This document shows, one piece after another, positions 9,517-17,690 of a DNA stretch of 64,000 bases (within the stretch, counting starts at the first letter, position 1; each line of letters opens with the position of its first letter). The position numbers were made by a program, and so were the translations under genes. Under the pieces are notes generated by a model, which saw only the letters and a list, made by a program, of their open reading frames with translations, searched no databases and was not told the origin of the DNA. Location of the stretch: the NCBI GenBank assembly GCA_035513055.1, contig DATKCT010000149.1, positions 72,463 through 136,462 of the forward strand, read 5' to 3'. Source of the DNA: DATKCT01 sp035513055. GTDB lineage: Bacteria; Verrucomicrobiota; Verrucomicrobiia; Verrucomicrobiales; DEV007.

Positions 9517-10974
9517 ATGGAAGCTCAAATCGCCGCCCCTGGATCCGACGCTGTCGAGGTCCGGCTGTCCGCCATACTCCAGCGGCAACGCAAGGCCCAG
9601 CTTCTCTCCGGTCCGCCGGCCGCCGAGGAGCGGATCGGTCGGATCGAGCGCCTCTTGAGCCTGATTCGGGGCAACGCCAACGTCCTCGCGGATGCGGTGG
9701 CGGAGGATTACGGATATCGCAGCCGGGAGGAGACCCTGATCGCGGATGTCGCCGCCTCCGTCGAGTCCCTCGAACACGCCCGGCGCCATTTGCGCGGCTG
9801 GATGAAAGACAAAAAGCGGATGGTCCGCTTTCCCTTGGGCATCCTCGGAGCAAAAGCGCGGATCCGCTTCCAACCCAAGGGAGTGATCGGAGTGATCAGC
9901 CCGTGGAATTTTCCCGTCAACCTCGCTATCTCGCCTCTAGCGGGGGTGTTGGCGGCCGGAAATCGCGCCATGGTCAAACCCTCCGAGTTCACTCCGGCGA
10001 CTTCGGAGCTGCTGGCTCGCCTGTTCCGCGAGTCGTTCGACGAGGCCGAGTTGACCGTAGTTACCGGCGACATTGAAGTGGGCGCGGCGTTCTCCCGTCT
10101 GCCCTTCGATCACCTAGTGTTCACCGGCGCGACCTGCGTGGCCCGCAAAGTAATGAAAGCAGCGGCCGACTCCCTTGTTCCCCTAACACTAGAACTCGGC
10201 GGCAAATCACCCGCCATCGTCTCTCGAAGCGCGGACCAGAACGACGCTGCGGTGAAGATCATGGCGGGAAAACTGTTCAACGCGGGGCAGGTCTGCCTGG
10301 CTCCGGATTACGCCTTGATCCCCGTGGAACAGTTGGAGAGCTTTGCCGCCAAATGCAAGCAAGCGGTTGCCCGCCTCTATCCGAGGCTGCGCGACAATCC
10401 CGACTACAGCGCAATCATCCACGATGGGCATGTGAATCGCTTGCAAGGATACGTCGCGGACGCCCTGAGCTTGGGAGCCCGTCTAATGGATGTCACCCCG
10501 GCGGGAGAAGATCTTGGGGACCCCTCCAGCCGCAAGTTTCCTCCGGCGCTCATCTTGGGATCGACCGGCGCCATGAAGATCATGCAGGAGGAGATCTTCG
10601 GCCCCTTGCTCCCGCTGCGACCCTATCAAAATATTGCTGACGCCATCGCCGAAGTCAATGGCCGTCCCCGTCCCCTGGCGCTCTACTACTTCGGCCGCGA
10701 TCCTGTCGAGGAGGAACGGGTGCTCAGCTCGACCTTTTCGGGAGGCGTGACCGTCAACGATACTCTCCTTCACGCTACCGTCGAAGATTTGCCCTTCGGA
10801 GGCGTCGGACCCTCCGGAATGGGACGATACCACGGCGTGCATGGTTTTCGGGAATTCAGCCACGCCAAAGCGATCTACCGGCAGTCGCGCTCAAAGACTG
10901 TGATCGAATTCTTCAGGCCCCCTTACGGAGAGCGGACTCGAAAGAGGATCGCCGCATTGGCTGGCCTGCGGTGA
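9517..10974 (+). CDS. coniferyl-aldehyde-type aldehyde dehydrogenase
   Basis: 485 residues, normal for the NAD(P)-dependent aldehyde dehydrogenase superfamily. E226 in LELGGKSP and the nucleophile C260 in GQVCLAPD are the catalytic pair, 34 residues apart as usual. VISPWNFPVN and MQEEIFGPLLP are family motifs. The C-terminal end (DLPFGGVGPSGMGRYHG, FSHAKAIY) matches the coniferyl-aldehyde dehydrogenase/fatty aldehyde branch. It oxidises an aldehyde to an acid in the cytoplasm; the natural substrate is not certain. It stands alone, with a GMC oxidoreductase beginning about 390 bp downstream, which could supply aldehydes. Confidence 0.88.
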   Translation: MEAQIAAPGSDAVEVRLSAILQRQRKAQLLSGPPAAEERIGRIERLLSLIRGNANVLADAVAEDYGYRSREETLIADVAASVESLEHARRHLRGWMKDKKRMVRFPLGILGAKARIRFQPKGVIGVISPWNFPVNLAISPLAGVLAAGNRAMVKPSEFTPATSELLARLFRESFDEAELTVVTGDIEVGAAFSRLPFDHLVFTGATCVARKVMKAAADSLVPLTLELGGKSPAIVSRSADQNDAAVKIMAGKLFNAGQVCLAPDYALIPVEQLESFAAKCKQAVARLYPRLRDNPDYSAIIHDGHVNRLQGYVADALSLGARLMDVTPAGEDLGDPSSRKFPPALILGSTGAMKIMQEEIFGPLLPLRPYQNIADAIAEVNGRPRPLALYYFGRDPVEEERVLSSTFSGGVTVNDTLLHATVEDLPFGGVGPSGMGRYHGVHGFREFSHAKAIYRQSRSKTVIEFFRPPYGERTRKRIAALAGLR

Positions 10975-10978
10975 CGTC

Positions 10979-11222
10979 TTGTCAGTCCTACCGCTGTTGG
11001 TTGGGATGATAATCGGATTGCCCTCGGGAAGTTCCAGTGTCGCGTCCTTTTCGACCTCCGCGCGCGTAAAACCCCGTTTGACTGCCTGCATGCCCTCCGG
11101 TGTCAGGCCTCCGGGCCGTTCTTCCCCCTCCACAAGAGCAGCATCCGGTACTTGCAGGAAGTCCTCCTGGGTCCAACCGGCCAGGGCCCGTTCTACCCTG
11201 GACCCGTCCGCGCCCGTCCGTC
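10979..11222 (-). other. possible coding remnant in intergenic region
   Basis: The 385 bp between the aldehyde dehydrogenase and the GMC gene contains a minus-strand frame, open from a stop near 11222, that reads like real protein (ALAGWTQEDFLQVPDAALVE, GMQAVKRGFTRAEVEKDATL, LPEGNPIIIPTN). It has no ATG start and runs on into the 3' end of the convergent dehydrogenase gene. I do not recognise the family. It abuts a GTGTC-T-GACAC palindrome at 11239, so it may be a fragment left by a mobile event. It could also be chance. Confidence 0.25.
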
Positions 11223-11238
11223 AATCTGTGTGTATAAG

Positions 11239-11249
11239 GTGTCTGACAC
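11239..11249. repeat. GTGTC-N-GACAC palindrome, single copy
   Basis: GTGTCTGACAC in the context ATAAGGTGTCTGACACAATA. The same palindrome, with A in the centre and the same AAG flank, occurs twice in tandem at 40033-40080. This is an intergenic position upstream of the GMC oxidoreductase gene. It may be a REP-like element or a protein binding site. Confidence 0.6.
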
Positions 11250-11359
11250 AATATGATAAAAACAGTGCCGGACAATCGAAGGGGTGTTTTTCCTCGCCAC
11301 AGCTTCTCACAGTGCGAACGTCCCTTGCCCCTAGCCGGCTTCCCATCCCCGAGTCCCTC

Positions 11360-13153
11360 ATGGCGTTCCTGACCAACCGCAAGACGCAACCGGAATACGA
11401 CGTCATCGTGGTCGGGTCAGGCGCCGCGGGCGGAATAAGCGCTTATGTCCTGGCCATGGCCGGAATGAAGGTCCTCATGCTCGAAGCGGGCAGGAATTAC
11501 GACCCCCAGGCGGAAACCCCCATGTTTCAGACGCCGGAACAGGCTCCCCTCCGCGATGCCCCGACCCCTCAGAAGCCCTTCGGATTCTACGACGCCACGG
11601 TCGACGGCGGCTGGACGGTTCCCGGGGAACCCTACACCAGCGCTCCCGGCACAGAGTTCATGTGGTGGCGCACTCGAATGCTAGGCGGCCGGACTAATCA
11701 CTGGGGCCGCATCTCTCTCCGAATGGGCCCCTACGATTTTCAACCGCGAGAACGAGACGGTCTCGGCCTCGACTGGCCCATCACCTACGACGACCTGTCC
11801 CCCTATTACGACCGCACCGAAAGGCTCATCGGAGTTTACGGGTCCAACGAAGGCCTTGAGAACACCCCGGACTCACCGCCCGGCGTTCTCCAACCGCCGC
11901 CCGCGCCGCGCGCTTATGAACTTCTCGTTCGCAAGCACTGCCGGACGCTCGGCATCCCAGTCATTCCCTCTCACCTCGCTATCCTGACCCAATTGCTGGA
12001 CGCCGATTCCCTCGCGGAACAGTTGCATCCAGGAAACCCCAACGCCCGGCACCTCGCCGATCACATGCGCACGCGGGCGTCCTGTTTCTGGGCTACCGAT
12101 TGCGGCCGCGGTTGCTCCATCCGGGCCAATTTTCAGTCGACCACGGTTCTCATCCCTCCCGCACTCGCCACGGGAAATCTCGACGTCCTCACGGACGCGA
12201 TGGTTCGAGAGGTGTCGATTGATCGCTCCGGAAAGGCCACCGGAGTCTATTACATCGACAAAACCACGCGTCGCGACCGCCATGCCCGCTCCCGCGTGGT
12301 CGTCCTCGCCGCCAGCGGCTGCGAATCCGCCCGGATCCTCTTGAATTCCCGCAGCATTCTCTTTCCGGACGGACTGGCGAACTCCAGCGGCAACGTCGGC
12401 CGCTATCTCATGGACACAGTGGGAGCGAAAGTGACAGGTCAGATTCCAGCCCTAGAGAACGCGCCTCCCCATAACGAGGATGGAGCGTCCGCCATGCATA
12501 TGTACATGCCGTGGTGGCTCTATCGAGAACAGCTCGCCGGACGACTCGACTTCCCCCGCGGTTACCATATCGAATTCCACGGCGGACGCCGCATGCCCAA
12601 AGCCGGAATCTTCGACGGGCTCGCCGTGCTCACGGGGGGTTCCTACGGCCAACGTTTCAAGGAAGATTGCCGGCGCTTCTACGGTTCCTTCGTCACTTTC
12701 TCCGGCCGCGGGGAAATGATTCCCAACAACGATTGCTATTGCGAAATCGACCCCGACCGGGTTGATCAATGGGGTATCCCGGTCCTGCGTTTTCATTGGA
12801 AATGGGCCAGCCACGAACTCAATCAGGCCCGGCACATGCACCACACCTTCGCCGCCATCATCGAAGCCATGGGAGGAAAGACGGTTACGCCCGTTCATGT
12901 CGACGACGGCGCCCGGGCCATCTACCGGCCCGGGGAGATCATACACGAGGTTGGAACGACGTGTATGGGTCTGGACTCGTCGATCTCCGTTCTCAACAGC
13001 TTTTGCCAGGCTTGGGAGGTTCCCAATCTCTTCGTCACCGATGGAGGTCCCTTCGTCAGCAATGCCGACAAGAACCCCACTCTTTCCATCATGGCTCTGG
13101 CCTGGCGAAGCTGCGACTACCTCATGGAACGGCTGAAACAGGGAGATATTTAA
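11360..13153 (+). CDS. GMC-family FAD-dependent oxidoreductase
   Basis: 597 residues from the ATG at 11360 (MAFLTNRK), placing the FAD-binding GSGAAG at 19-24 near the N-terminus as the family requires; longer frames upstream are not protein-like. LEAGRNYDP ends the dinucleotide-binding fold. The C-terminal GMC signature contains H529 in HEVGTTCMG and N572 in NADKNPTLS, the catalytic His/Asn pair. It oxidises an alcohol or sugar hydroxyl. The next gene, 5 bp later, encodes a gluconate 2-dehydrogenase subunit 3-like protein. The pair resembles periplasmic GMC dehydrogenases, in which the large subunit has no signal of its own and is carried out by a Tat-exported partner. Confidence 0.92.
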   Translation: MAFLTNRKTQPEYDVIVVGSGAAGGISAYVLAMAGMKVLMLEAGRNYDPQAETPMFQTPEQAPLRDAPTPQKPFGFYDATVDGGWTVPGEPYTSAPGTEFMWWRTRMLGGRTNHWGRISLRMGPYDFQPRERDGLGLDWPITYDDLSPYYDRTERLIGVYGSNEGLENTPDSPPGVLQPPPAPRAYELLVRKHCRTLGIPVIPSHLAILTQLLDADSLAEQLHPGNPNARHLADHMRTRASCFWATDCGRGCSIRANFQSTTVLIPPALATGNLDVLTDAMVREVSIDRSGKATGVYYIDKTTRRDRHARSRVVVLAASGCESARILLNSRSILFPDGLANSSGNVGRYLMDTVGAKVTGQIPALENAPPHNEDGASAMHMYMPWWLYREQLAGRLDFPRGYHIEFHGGRRMPKAGIFDGLAVLTGGSYGQRFKEDCRRFYGSFVTFSGRGEMIPNNDCYCEIDPDRVDQWGIPVLRFHWKWASHELNQARHMHHTFAAIIEAMGGKTVTPVHVDDGARAIYRPGEIIHEVGTTCMGLDSSISVLNSFCQAWEVPNLFVTDGGPFVSNADKNPTLSIMALAWRSCDYLMERLKQGDI

Positions 13154-13158
13154 GATTC

Positions 13159-13848
13159 ATGACTAGACCGGATCCTCCCAAGAATCTCGGAAGACTTGAC
13201 CGACGCAGCGCCCTCCGCTGGTTCACCGCCGCCGCCGCTGCTGCTGGAGCAGGCGCCTCTGTCCCCCTCCGGCTCACGGCTCAGCAGGAGAGCCTAACGG
13301 AGGGATTCCTCGAATCGCCGCCCAGTCAGCCGGCAGGCACCCTGGCCGACCCGAATCTTCTGGACCCCAAGGTCCCCTGGGAACGTGTTTTGAGCGAGAC
13401 CGAGCTTCAAACAGCAGCCGTGCTCAGCGACGTCATCCTTCCCAGCGGCGGCGGCTCGCCCGCAGCCAGCGAAGCGCACGTTCCCGACTTTATCGACGAA
13501 TGGGTCAGCGCCCCGTTTCCAGTCCAACTCGCCGACCGCGAGGTCATTCGCGGCGGACTGGCCTGGATCAATACCGAAGCCTACCGCCGGTTTGAAGCGC
13601 CCTTCTCCGGTTTGTCGCTCGAACAACAATTCGCCATCTGCGACGACATCGCCCATGTCCCCGCGGCGGCTCCGGAGTTCCGCTTCGGAGCCCAATTCTT
13701 CAACCGCTTCCGTGAATTGGCCGCCACCGGCTACTACACCTCGAACGCGGGCTGGCAGGATCTTGGCTACGCCGGCAACATCCCCCTTCCTCGATTCGAC
13801 GGTCCTCCCCGGGAAGTGCTTCATCACCTAGGACTTGAGGAAGATTGA
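13159..13848 (+). CDS. gluconate 2-dehydrogenase subunit 3-like protein, Tat signal
   Basis: 229 residues from the ATG at 13159, 5 bp after the GMC gene. The N-terminus DRRSALRWFTAAAAAAGAG carries a twin-arginine motif (R15-R16) and a hydrophobic stretch. The remainder (ILPSGGGSPAASEAHVPDFIDEW without the usual catalytic domains; LPRFDGPPREV near the end) matches the gluconate 2-dehydrogenase subunit 3 family. Known role: the small subunit supports folding and export of its GMC partner. No cytochrome subunit is adjacent, so the electron acceptor must be encoded elsewhere. Confidence 0.85.
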   Translation: MTRPDPPKNLGRLDRRSALRWFTAAAAAAGAGASVPLRLTAQQESLTEGFLESPPSQPAGTLADPNLLDPKVPWERVLSETELQTAAVLSDVILPSGGGSPAASEAHVPDFIDEWVSAPFPVQLADREVIRGGLAWINTEAYRRFEAPFSGLSLEQQFAICDDIAHVPAAAPEFRFGAQFFNRFRELAATGYYTSNAGWQDLGYAGNIPLPRFDGPPREVLHHLGLEED

Positions 13849-13939
13849 CCGGCTTCTGTCTCGCCGCTGAGTTCTTTCCAGTTGACGCTTGCCCACTCTT
13901 CGGGTTTTGCCTGTCCGAGCCCGCATTTCACAGACCCTT

Positions 13940-14629
13940 TTGAGCCCCCTCGTCCAAATATCCCTCGACGTCACGTCCATCGAGGAAGCACTGTCCACCG
14001 CGGAACTCGCTCTTCGCGCCGGCGTCGATTGGCTGGAAGCCGGAACCCCCCTCATCCTCGCCGAAGGTTTGCATGGCGTCCGCATCCTGCATGAGCGATT
14101 CCCCGGCACTCCGATCGTGGCCGATCTCAAAACAATGGACGGAGGGTATCTCGAAGCGGAGATGATGGCCAAAGCCGGCGCTACGCACGTCGTGGTTATG
14201 GCCCGCGCGCACGAAGAAACGATACGTTGTGTGGTGAAAGCGGGGCAGGATTACGGCGTTGCGGTCATGGGCGACAATCTCGCTTGCAAGAACAGGGTGG
14301 ATGGCGCCCGCCGGCTCGAGGATCTGGGTTGCCACTTCATCGTCCACCACATTGGGTACGACGAACGCCGCGGCATCGCCGCCCGGGGTCTTCCTGCGCC
14401 CAGCCCGCTTGACCAGCTCCGGGAGATCGTCGCCGCTGTCCAGATCCCGGTTCAAGCGGTGGGCGGTCTCACTCTGGAACAAGCCGTCCAATGCCCAGCA
14501 TACGGCGCCCCCCTCGTGGTGCTGGGAGCCCCCTTGACCATCGACGCCGAGGCCTTCCGCACTGCCGAGGGCGACTTGGAAAGCTCGCTGCGCCTTATTT
14601 GCAATCACGTCCACGCCTATCGCCCATGA
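13940..14629 (+). CDS. HPS/KGPDC-like (OMP decarboxylase family) TIM-barrel protein
   Basis: 229 residues if it starts at TTG 13940 (SPLVQISLDV), which puts the first barrel strand at the N-terminus as in the family; an in-frame TTG at 13889 adds 17 residues. The signature DLKTMDGG provides the D-x-K-x-x-D metal/catalytic motif of hexulose-6-phosphate synthase and 3-keto-L-gulonate-6-phosphate decarboxylase. GVAVMGDN and HFIVHHIGYD follow at the expected places. It should act on a phosphorylated ketose, but which reaction is not decidable from sequence alone. Its stop overlaps the next ATG as ATGA, and it is grouped with two dehydrogenases, suggesting a sugar-acid pathway. Confidence 0.8.
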   Translation: MSPLVQISLDVTSIEEALSTAELALRAGVDWLEAGTPLILAEGLHGVRILHERFPGTPIVADLKTMDGGYLEAEMMAKAGATHVVVMARAHEETIRCVVKAGQDYGVAVMGDNLACKNRVDGARRLEDLGCHFIVHHIGYDERRGIAARGLPAPSPLDQLREIVAAVQIPVQAVGGLTLEQAVQCPAYGAPLVVLGAPLTIDAEAFRTAEGDLESSLRLICNHVHAYRP

Positions 14630-15654
14630 GCACCAGCCCGGCCGTCGTCAATTTCGCCCGCGAACCCGGGTGCGTCGAACTGCGCGAGGTTCCCGCTCCC
14701 GCCATCGGCAATGAGGATGTGCTCCTCGAAGTCGCCGCCGCCGGCGTCTGCGGAAGCGACCTGCACCAGTGGCAAGCCCATCACAGTTGGCCGGTTAACT
14801 ATCCCGTCATTCTCGGTCATGAATTCAGCGGAACCATTCTGGAAACCGGCCCCGGGGTCAGCGCCTGGAAACCCGGCGACCGCGTCGTCAGCGAGACAGC
14901 CGCCGTGATCGATCCTGACAATCCGATGTCGCGCCAAGGCCTCTACAACCTCGATCCTCTACGCAAAGGCTTCGGCTACGGCGTGGACGGAGCGATGACC
15001 CGGCTCGTCCGCGTCCCGGCGCGCTGCCTGCATCGCGTCCCCGATTCCCTGCCTCTCGAAATCGCCGCACTAACCGAACCCTGCTCCGTCGCCTTCAACG
15101 CCGTCGCCGTCAACTCTCATCCGAAACCCGGCGACCGCATTGTCGTTCTCGGCCCGGGCACGATCGGCATCCTTTGCGCCGCCATCGCCCGCCTCCACGG
15201 CGCCCAGGTCGCCCTCCTCGGGTTGGAAGCCGACCGAGGCCGCCTCGCCATTGCCGAGCAAGCCTACGGCTGCGCGCCGTTGCTCGATGAGGCCGCTCCC
15301 TGGGCCCGGGCCCGGGATGGCCTCGGCGCCGACGGGATCATCGACGCGACCGGAGTCTCCCGCGCGTTGGACACCGCTCTCGACCTTGTTCGCCCTAACG
15401 GATGGATCACCAAAGTCGGTTGGGGACATCAGCCGCTCGAGTTCTCCCTCGATCGACTCGTTCAGAAAAATGTCCGGCTTCAAGGCAGCTTCAGCCATAA
15501 CTGGCCCATCTGGGAACGCGTCCTCGCTCTCCTCGCCGACGCACAGCTCGACGTTCGGCCGATCATTGGGGGGAAATGGCCACTCCAGGGCTGGCTCGAC
15601 GCATTCTCCACCATGGCCTCCGGACGCGTCGTGAAATCTCTGCTTCTTCCCTAA
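14626..15654 (+). CDS. zinc-type medium-chain alcohol/polyol dehydrogenase
   Basis: 342 residues. Catalytic zinc ligands C42 (GVCGSD), H65-E66 (LGHEF) and E151 (TEPC) are present, and GPGTIG at 176-181 binds NAD(P). The lobe that normally carries four structural-zinc cysteines reads SRQGLYNLDPLRKGFGYGVD, with no Cys: Asp stands where NLCP is usual. Structural zinc is therefore lost, as in sorbitol-dehydrogenase-like branches. It is coupled by ATGA to the HPS/KGPDC-like gene, and 18 bp separate it from the SDR gene. It probably oxidises a polyol or sugar acid in the same pathway. Confidence 0.9.
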   Translation: MSTSPAVVNFAREPGCVELREVPAPAIGNEDVLLEVAAAGVCGSDLHQWQAHHSWPVNYPVILGHEFSGTILETGPGVSAWKPGDRVVSETAAVIDPDNPMSRQGLYNLDPLRKGFGYGVDGAMTRLVRVPARCLHRVPDSLPLEIAALTEPCSVAFNAVAVNSHPKPGDRIVVLGPGTIGILCAAIARLHGAQVALLGLEADRGRLAIAEQAYGCAPLLDEAAPWARARDGLGADGIIDATGVSRALDTALDLVRPNGWITKVGWGHQPLEFSLDRLVQKNVRLQGSFSHNWPIWERVLALLADAQLDVRPIIGGKWPLQGWLDAFSTMASGRVVKSLLLP

Positions 15655-15672
15655 CTTCATCCCTCGCTTCTC

Positions 15673-16449
15673 ATGGGTCGCCTTCAGGACAAAATCGTCA
15701 TCGTCACCGGCAGTTCCACTGGCATCGGAGAAGCCATAGCCCGCCGCATCGTCCGGGAAGGGGGGCGCGTCCTTGTCCACGGCCTCGAAGAAAACGACGT
15801 TCAGCGCGTCGCCGCTGATCTCGGGCCAGCCGCCGCCGGCCATGTCGACGACCTCGAGGATCCTAATTCTGCCGAACGGACCGTCGCAGCGGCCCTGAAC
15901 GCCTTCGGTAGAATCGACGGACTCGTCAACAATGCCGCTTGGGTTGTCGCCAGCTCGATCCGGGACACGGATCCCGAGCACTTCGACCAGGTCCTTCGCA
16001 TCAACACCAGGGCTCCTCTCCTGCTCATCCGCGCCGCCCTTGATCATCTCGCTCAAACCCGCGGCTGCGTCGTGAACATCGGTTCGGTCAATGCCTACTC
16101 CGGCGAAGACATATTCCTCCCTTACAGCATCTCCAAAGGGGCCCTCATGACCATGACCCGCAACCTCGGCGACTGTCTGCATCGCCAATACGGGGTTCGC
16201 GTCAACCAGGTCAATCCCGGTTGGGTCCTCACCGAAAATGAGAAAGCCCGCAAAGTTCTGCATGGCATGGCCGAAGACTGGTACGAGCATCTCTCCCCCG
16301 CGTTTGCCCCCTCGGGCAGAATCCTGCGCCCCGAGGAGATCGCCGCAGCCGTGCTTTACTTCCTCGACGAAGAAAGCGGGCCCATCAGTGGAATCGTCTT
16401 TGAATGCGAGCAGTTCCCATTCGTCGGACGCAACCCACCCAAGTCCTGA
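15673..16449 (+). CDS. short-chain dehydrogenase/reductase
   Basis: 258 residues, classical SDR. TGSSTGIG at 12-19 binds the cofactor, NNAA at 86-89 stabilises the fold, and the catalytic triad is S138, Y151 and K155 (YSISK). The C-terminus FECEQFPFVGRNPPKS departs from the usual GG end. It is the last gene of a three-gene cluster with an HPS/KGPDC-like protein and a medium-chain dehydrogenase, so it probably reduces or oxidises an intermediate of the same sugar route. Confidence 0.9.
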   Translation: MGRLQDKIVIVTGSSTGIGEAIARRIVREGGRVLVHGLEENDVQRVAADLGPAAAGHVDDLEDPNSAERTVAAALNAFGRIDGLVNNAAWVVASSIRDTDPEHFDQVLRINTRAPLLLIRAALDHLAQTRGCVVNIGSVNAYSGEDIFLPYSISKGALMTMTRNLGDCLHRQYGVRVNQVNPGWVLTENEKARKVLHGMAEDWYEHLSPAFAPSGRILRPEEIAAAVLYFLDEESGPISGIVFECEQFPFVGRNPPKS

Positions 16450-16540
16450 GCCCTCTGCGCATTGTTGTCCTGTCAGGCTTCGCGACTCAATCGCGCCGCG
16501 GCCAGGCCGGAATCCGTCTCCTCCTACCCGCCCAGATCCC

Positions 16541-17506
16541 TCACAACCGGATCACCCGGACTGCATTGCGCCACAGAATCTTCTCGATCGCGCCGGAATC
16601 CGGCAACAACCGCCGCGCCACCTCCAAAGTGGCGGCGCCGCTGCATTCCGGCCCCGCCCCGCTGGCATCAGCGCAGTCGCTCCCATACAAGAGCTTGTCC
16701 TGATGCCTCTTCAGGAAGTCCGCGGCGTGATCTTCGTCCCGCGTCAAGGCATTGAGACCCGAGCCTGCCGACAAGTCGCCGAATAGGTTCGGATAATCGG
16801 ATAGATAGCGGTCGGTTAGTCCGCCGGGTGTGACGGGACCCTTCGGATAGAGCGTCTCGGGCCGGTGATCGCGATCGATGTGTCCCCACCAGGTCTGCGC
16901 ATGACCGATAAACCGCACATCCGGAAACCGTTCGAGCACGCGATGGAAGCGCTCGAAACCGTGATTGTAGGCGCCGTGCTCAAAGTGGAGCAGGACCGGC
17001 ACGTCCCAGAACTGGGCCACCTCCGCGATGCGCATCATGCCGGCGGAATCGCAATCGACGTTGAACTTCTGCTCGCCGATCCCCACCGCGCCGCGCTTGA
17101 GCCAACGCTCCAGCTCGCGCTGCGCGTCGCGAAAGTCCGGAATCTCGTTGGCGAAAAAGCGATAGCGGTCCGGGTATCTCTTCGAGAGCCGCCAAGCCGC
17201 TTCCGTTCCGAAAATGCGCGCGGCCAGGCCGTTGGAAGCGCCTGCATGCGTGGAGGACCGGCGTCCTCTGGTGCCGGCCGGGAGCAAAACGGTCAGGGTC
17301 GCTCCCAGAATGTGCTGGTGCTCGAGGAGTCCATCATCCGATCGCCCGTGATAGTTCACGTGCTGATGCACATCGATCAATCCGGGATCACCGGAATCCT
17401 CTGGGCGAGGAGCACAACCGGGGACAGCGGAAAGACACAAGCCGGAGCCAGCCAGAACAGAACGCCCGATAAAGTCCCGGCGGGTCGAAGGGAGCAAAGG
17501 TTGCAT
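16541..17506 (-). CDS. amidohydrolase-family protein, exported
   Basis: 321 residues from the ATG at 17506 (MQPLLPSTRR). The N-terminus has a twin-arginine motif (RRDFIG, R9-R10) followed by a hydrophobic run ending LSAVPGC, so it may be a Tat-exported lipoprotein. DVHQHV supplies the H-x-H metal ligands, FIGHAQTWWGH the later histidines and LLYGSDCAD the catalytic Asp, in the order of amidohydrolase_2 TIM barrels. It could hydrolyse or decarboxylate a small substrate in the periplasm. It lies on the strand opposite the sugar cluster and tail to tail with the SDR gene. Confidence 0.82.
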   Translation of the reverse strand: MQPLLPSTRRDFIGRSVLAGSGLCLSAVPGCAPRPEDSGDPGLIDVHQHVNYHGRSDDGLLEHQHILGATLTVLLPAGTRGRRSSTHAGASNGLAARIFGTEAAWRLSKRYPDRYRFFANEIPDFRDAQRELERWLKRGAVGIGEQKFNVDCDSAGMMRIAEVAQFWDVPVLLHFEHGAYNHGFERFHRVLERFPDVRFIGHAQTWWGHIDRDHRPETLYPKGPVTPGGLTDRYLSDYPNLFGDLSAGSGLNALTRDEDHAADFLKRHQDKLLYGSDCADASGAGPECSGAATLEVARRLLPDSGAIEKILWRNAVRVIRL

Positions 17507-17690
17507 AGGACAATGCCCGGTCTCTTTCTTTTTGGACCAAGACGCAAAACAAACCTGGCGCACGGTCTCATGCCGCGCCACCGCAAACGCCCGTCCCGGA
17601 GCTTCGCGCCCACAGCCTCTTCACTGGCTCCCCGGCAGGTCTTTGCCGGGATAGGAAACGGCTGCGGCCGTCCCGCCAAACTCGCCGGCA

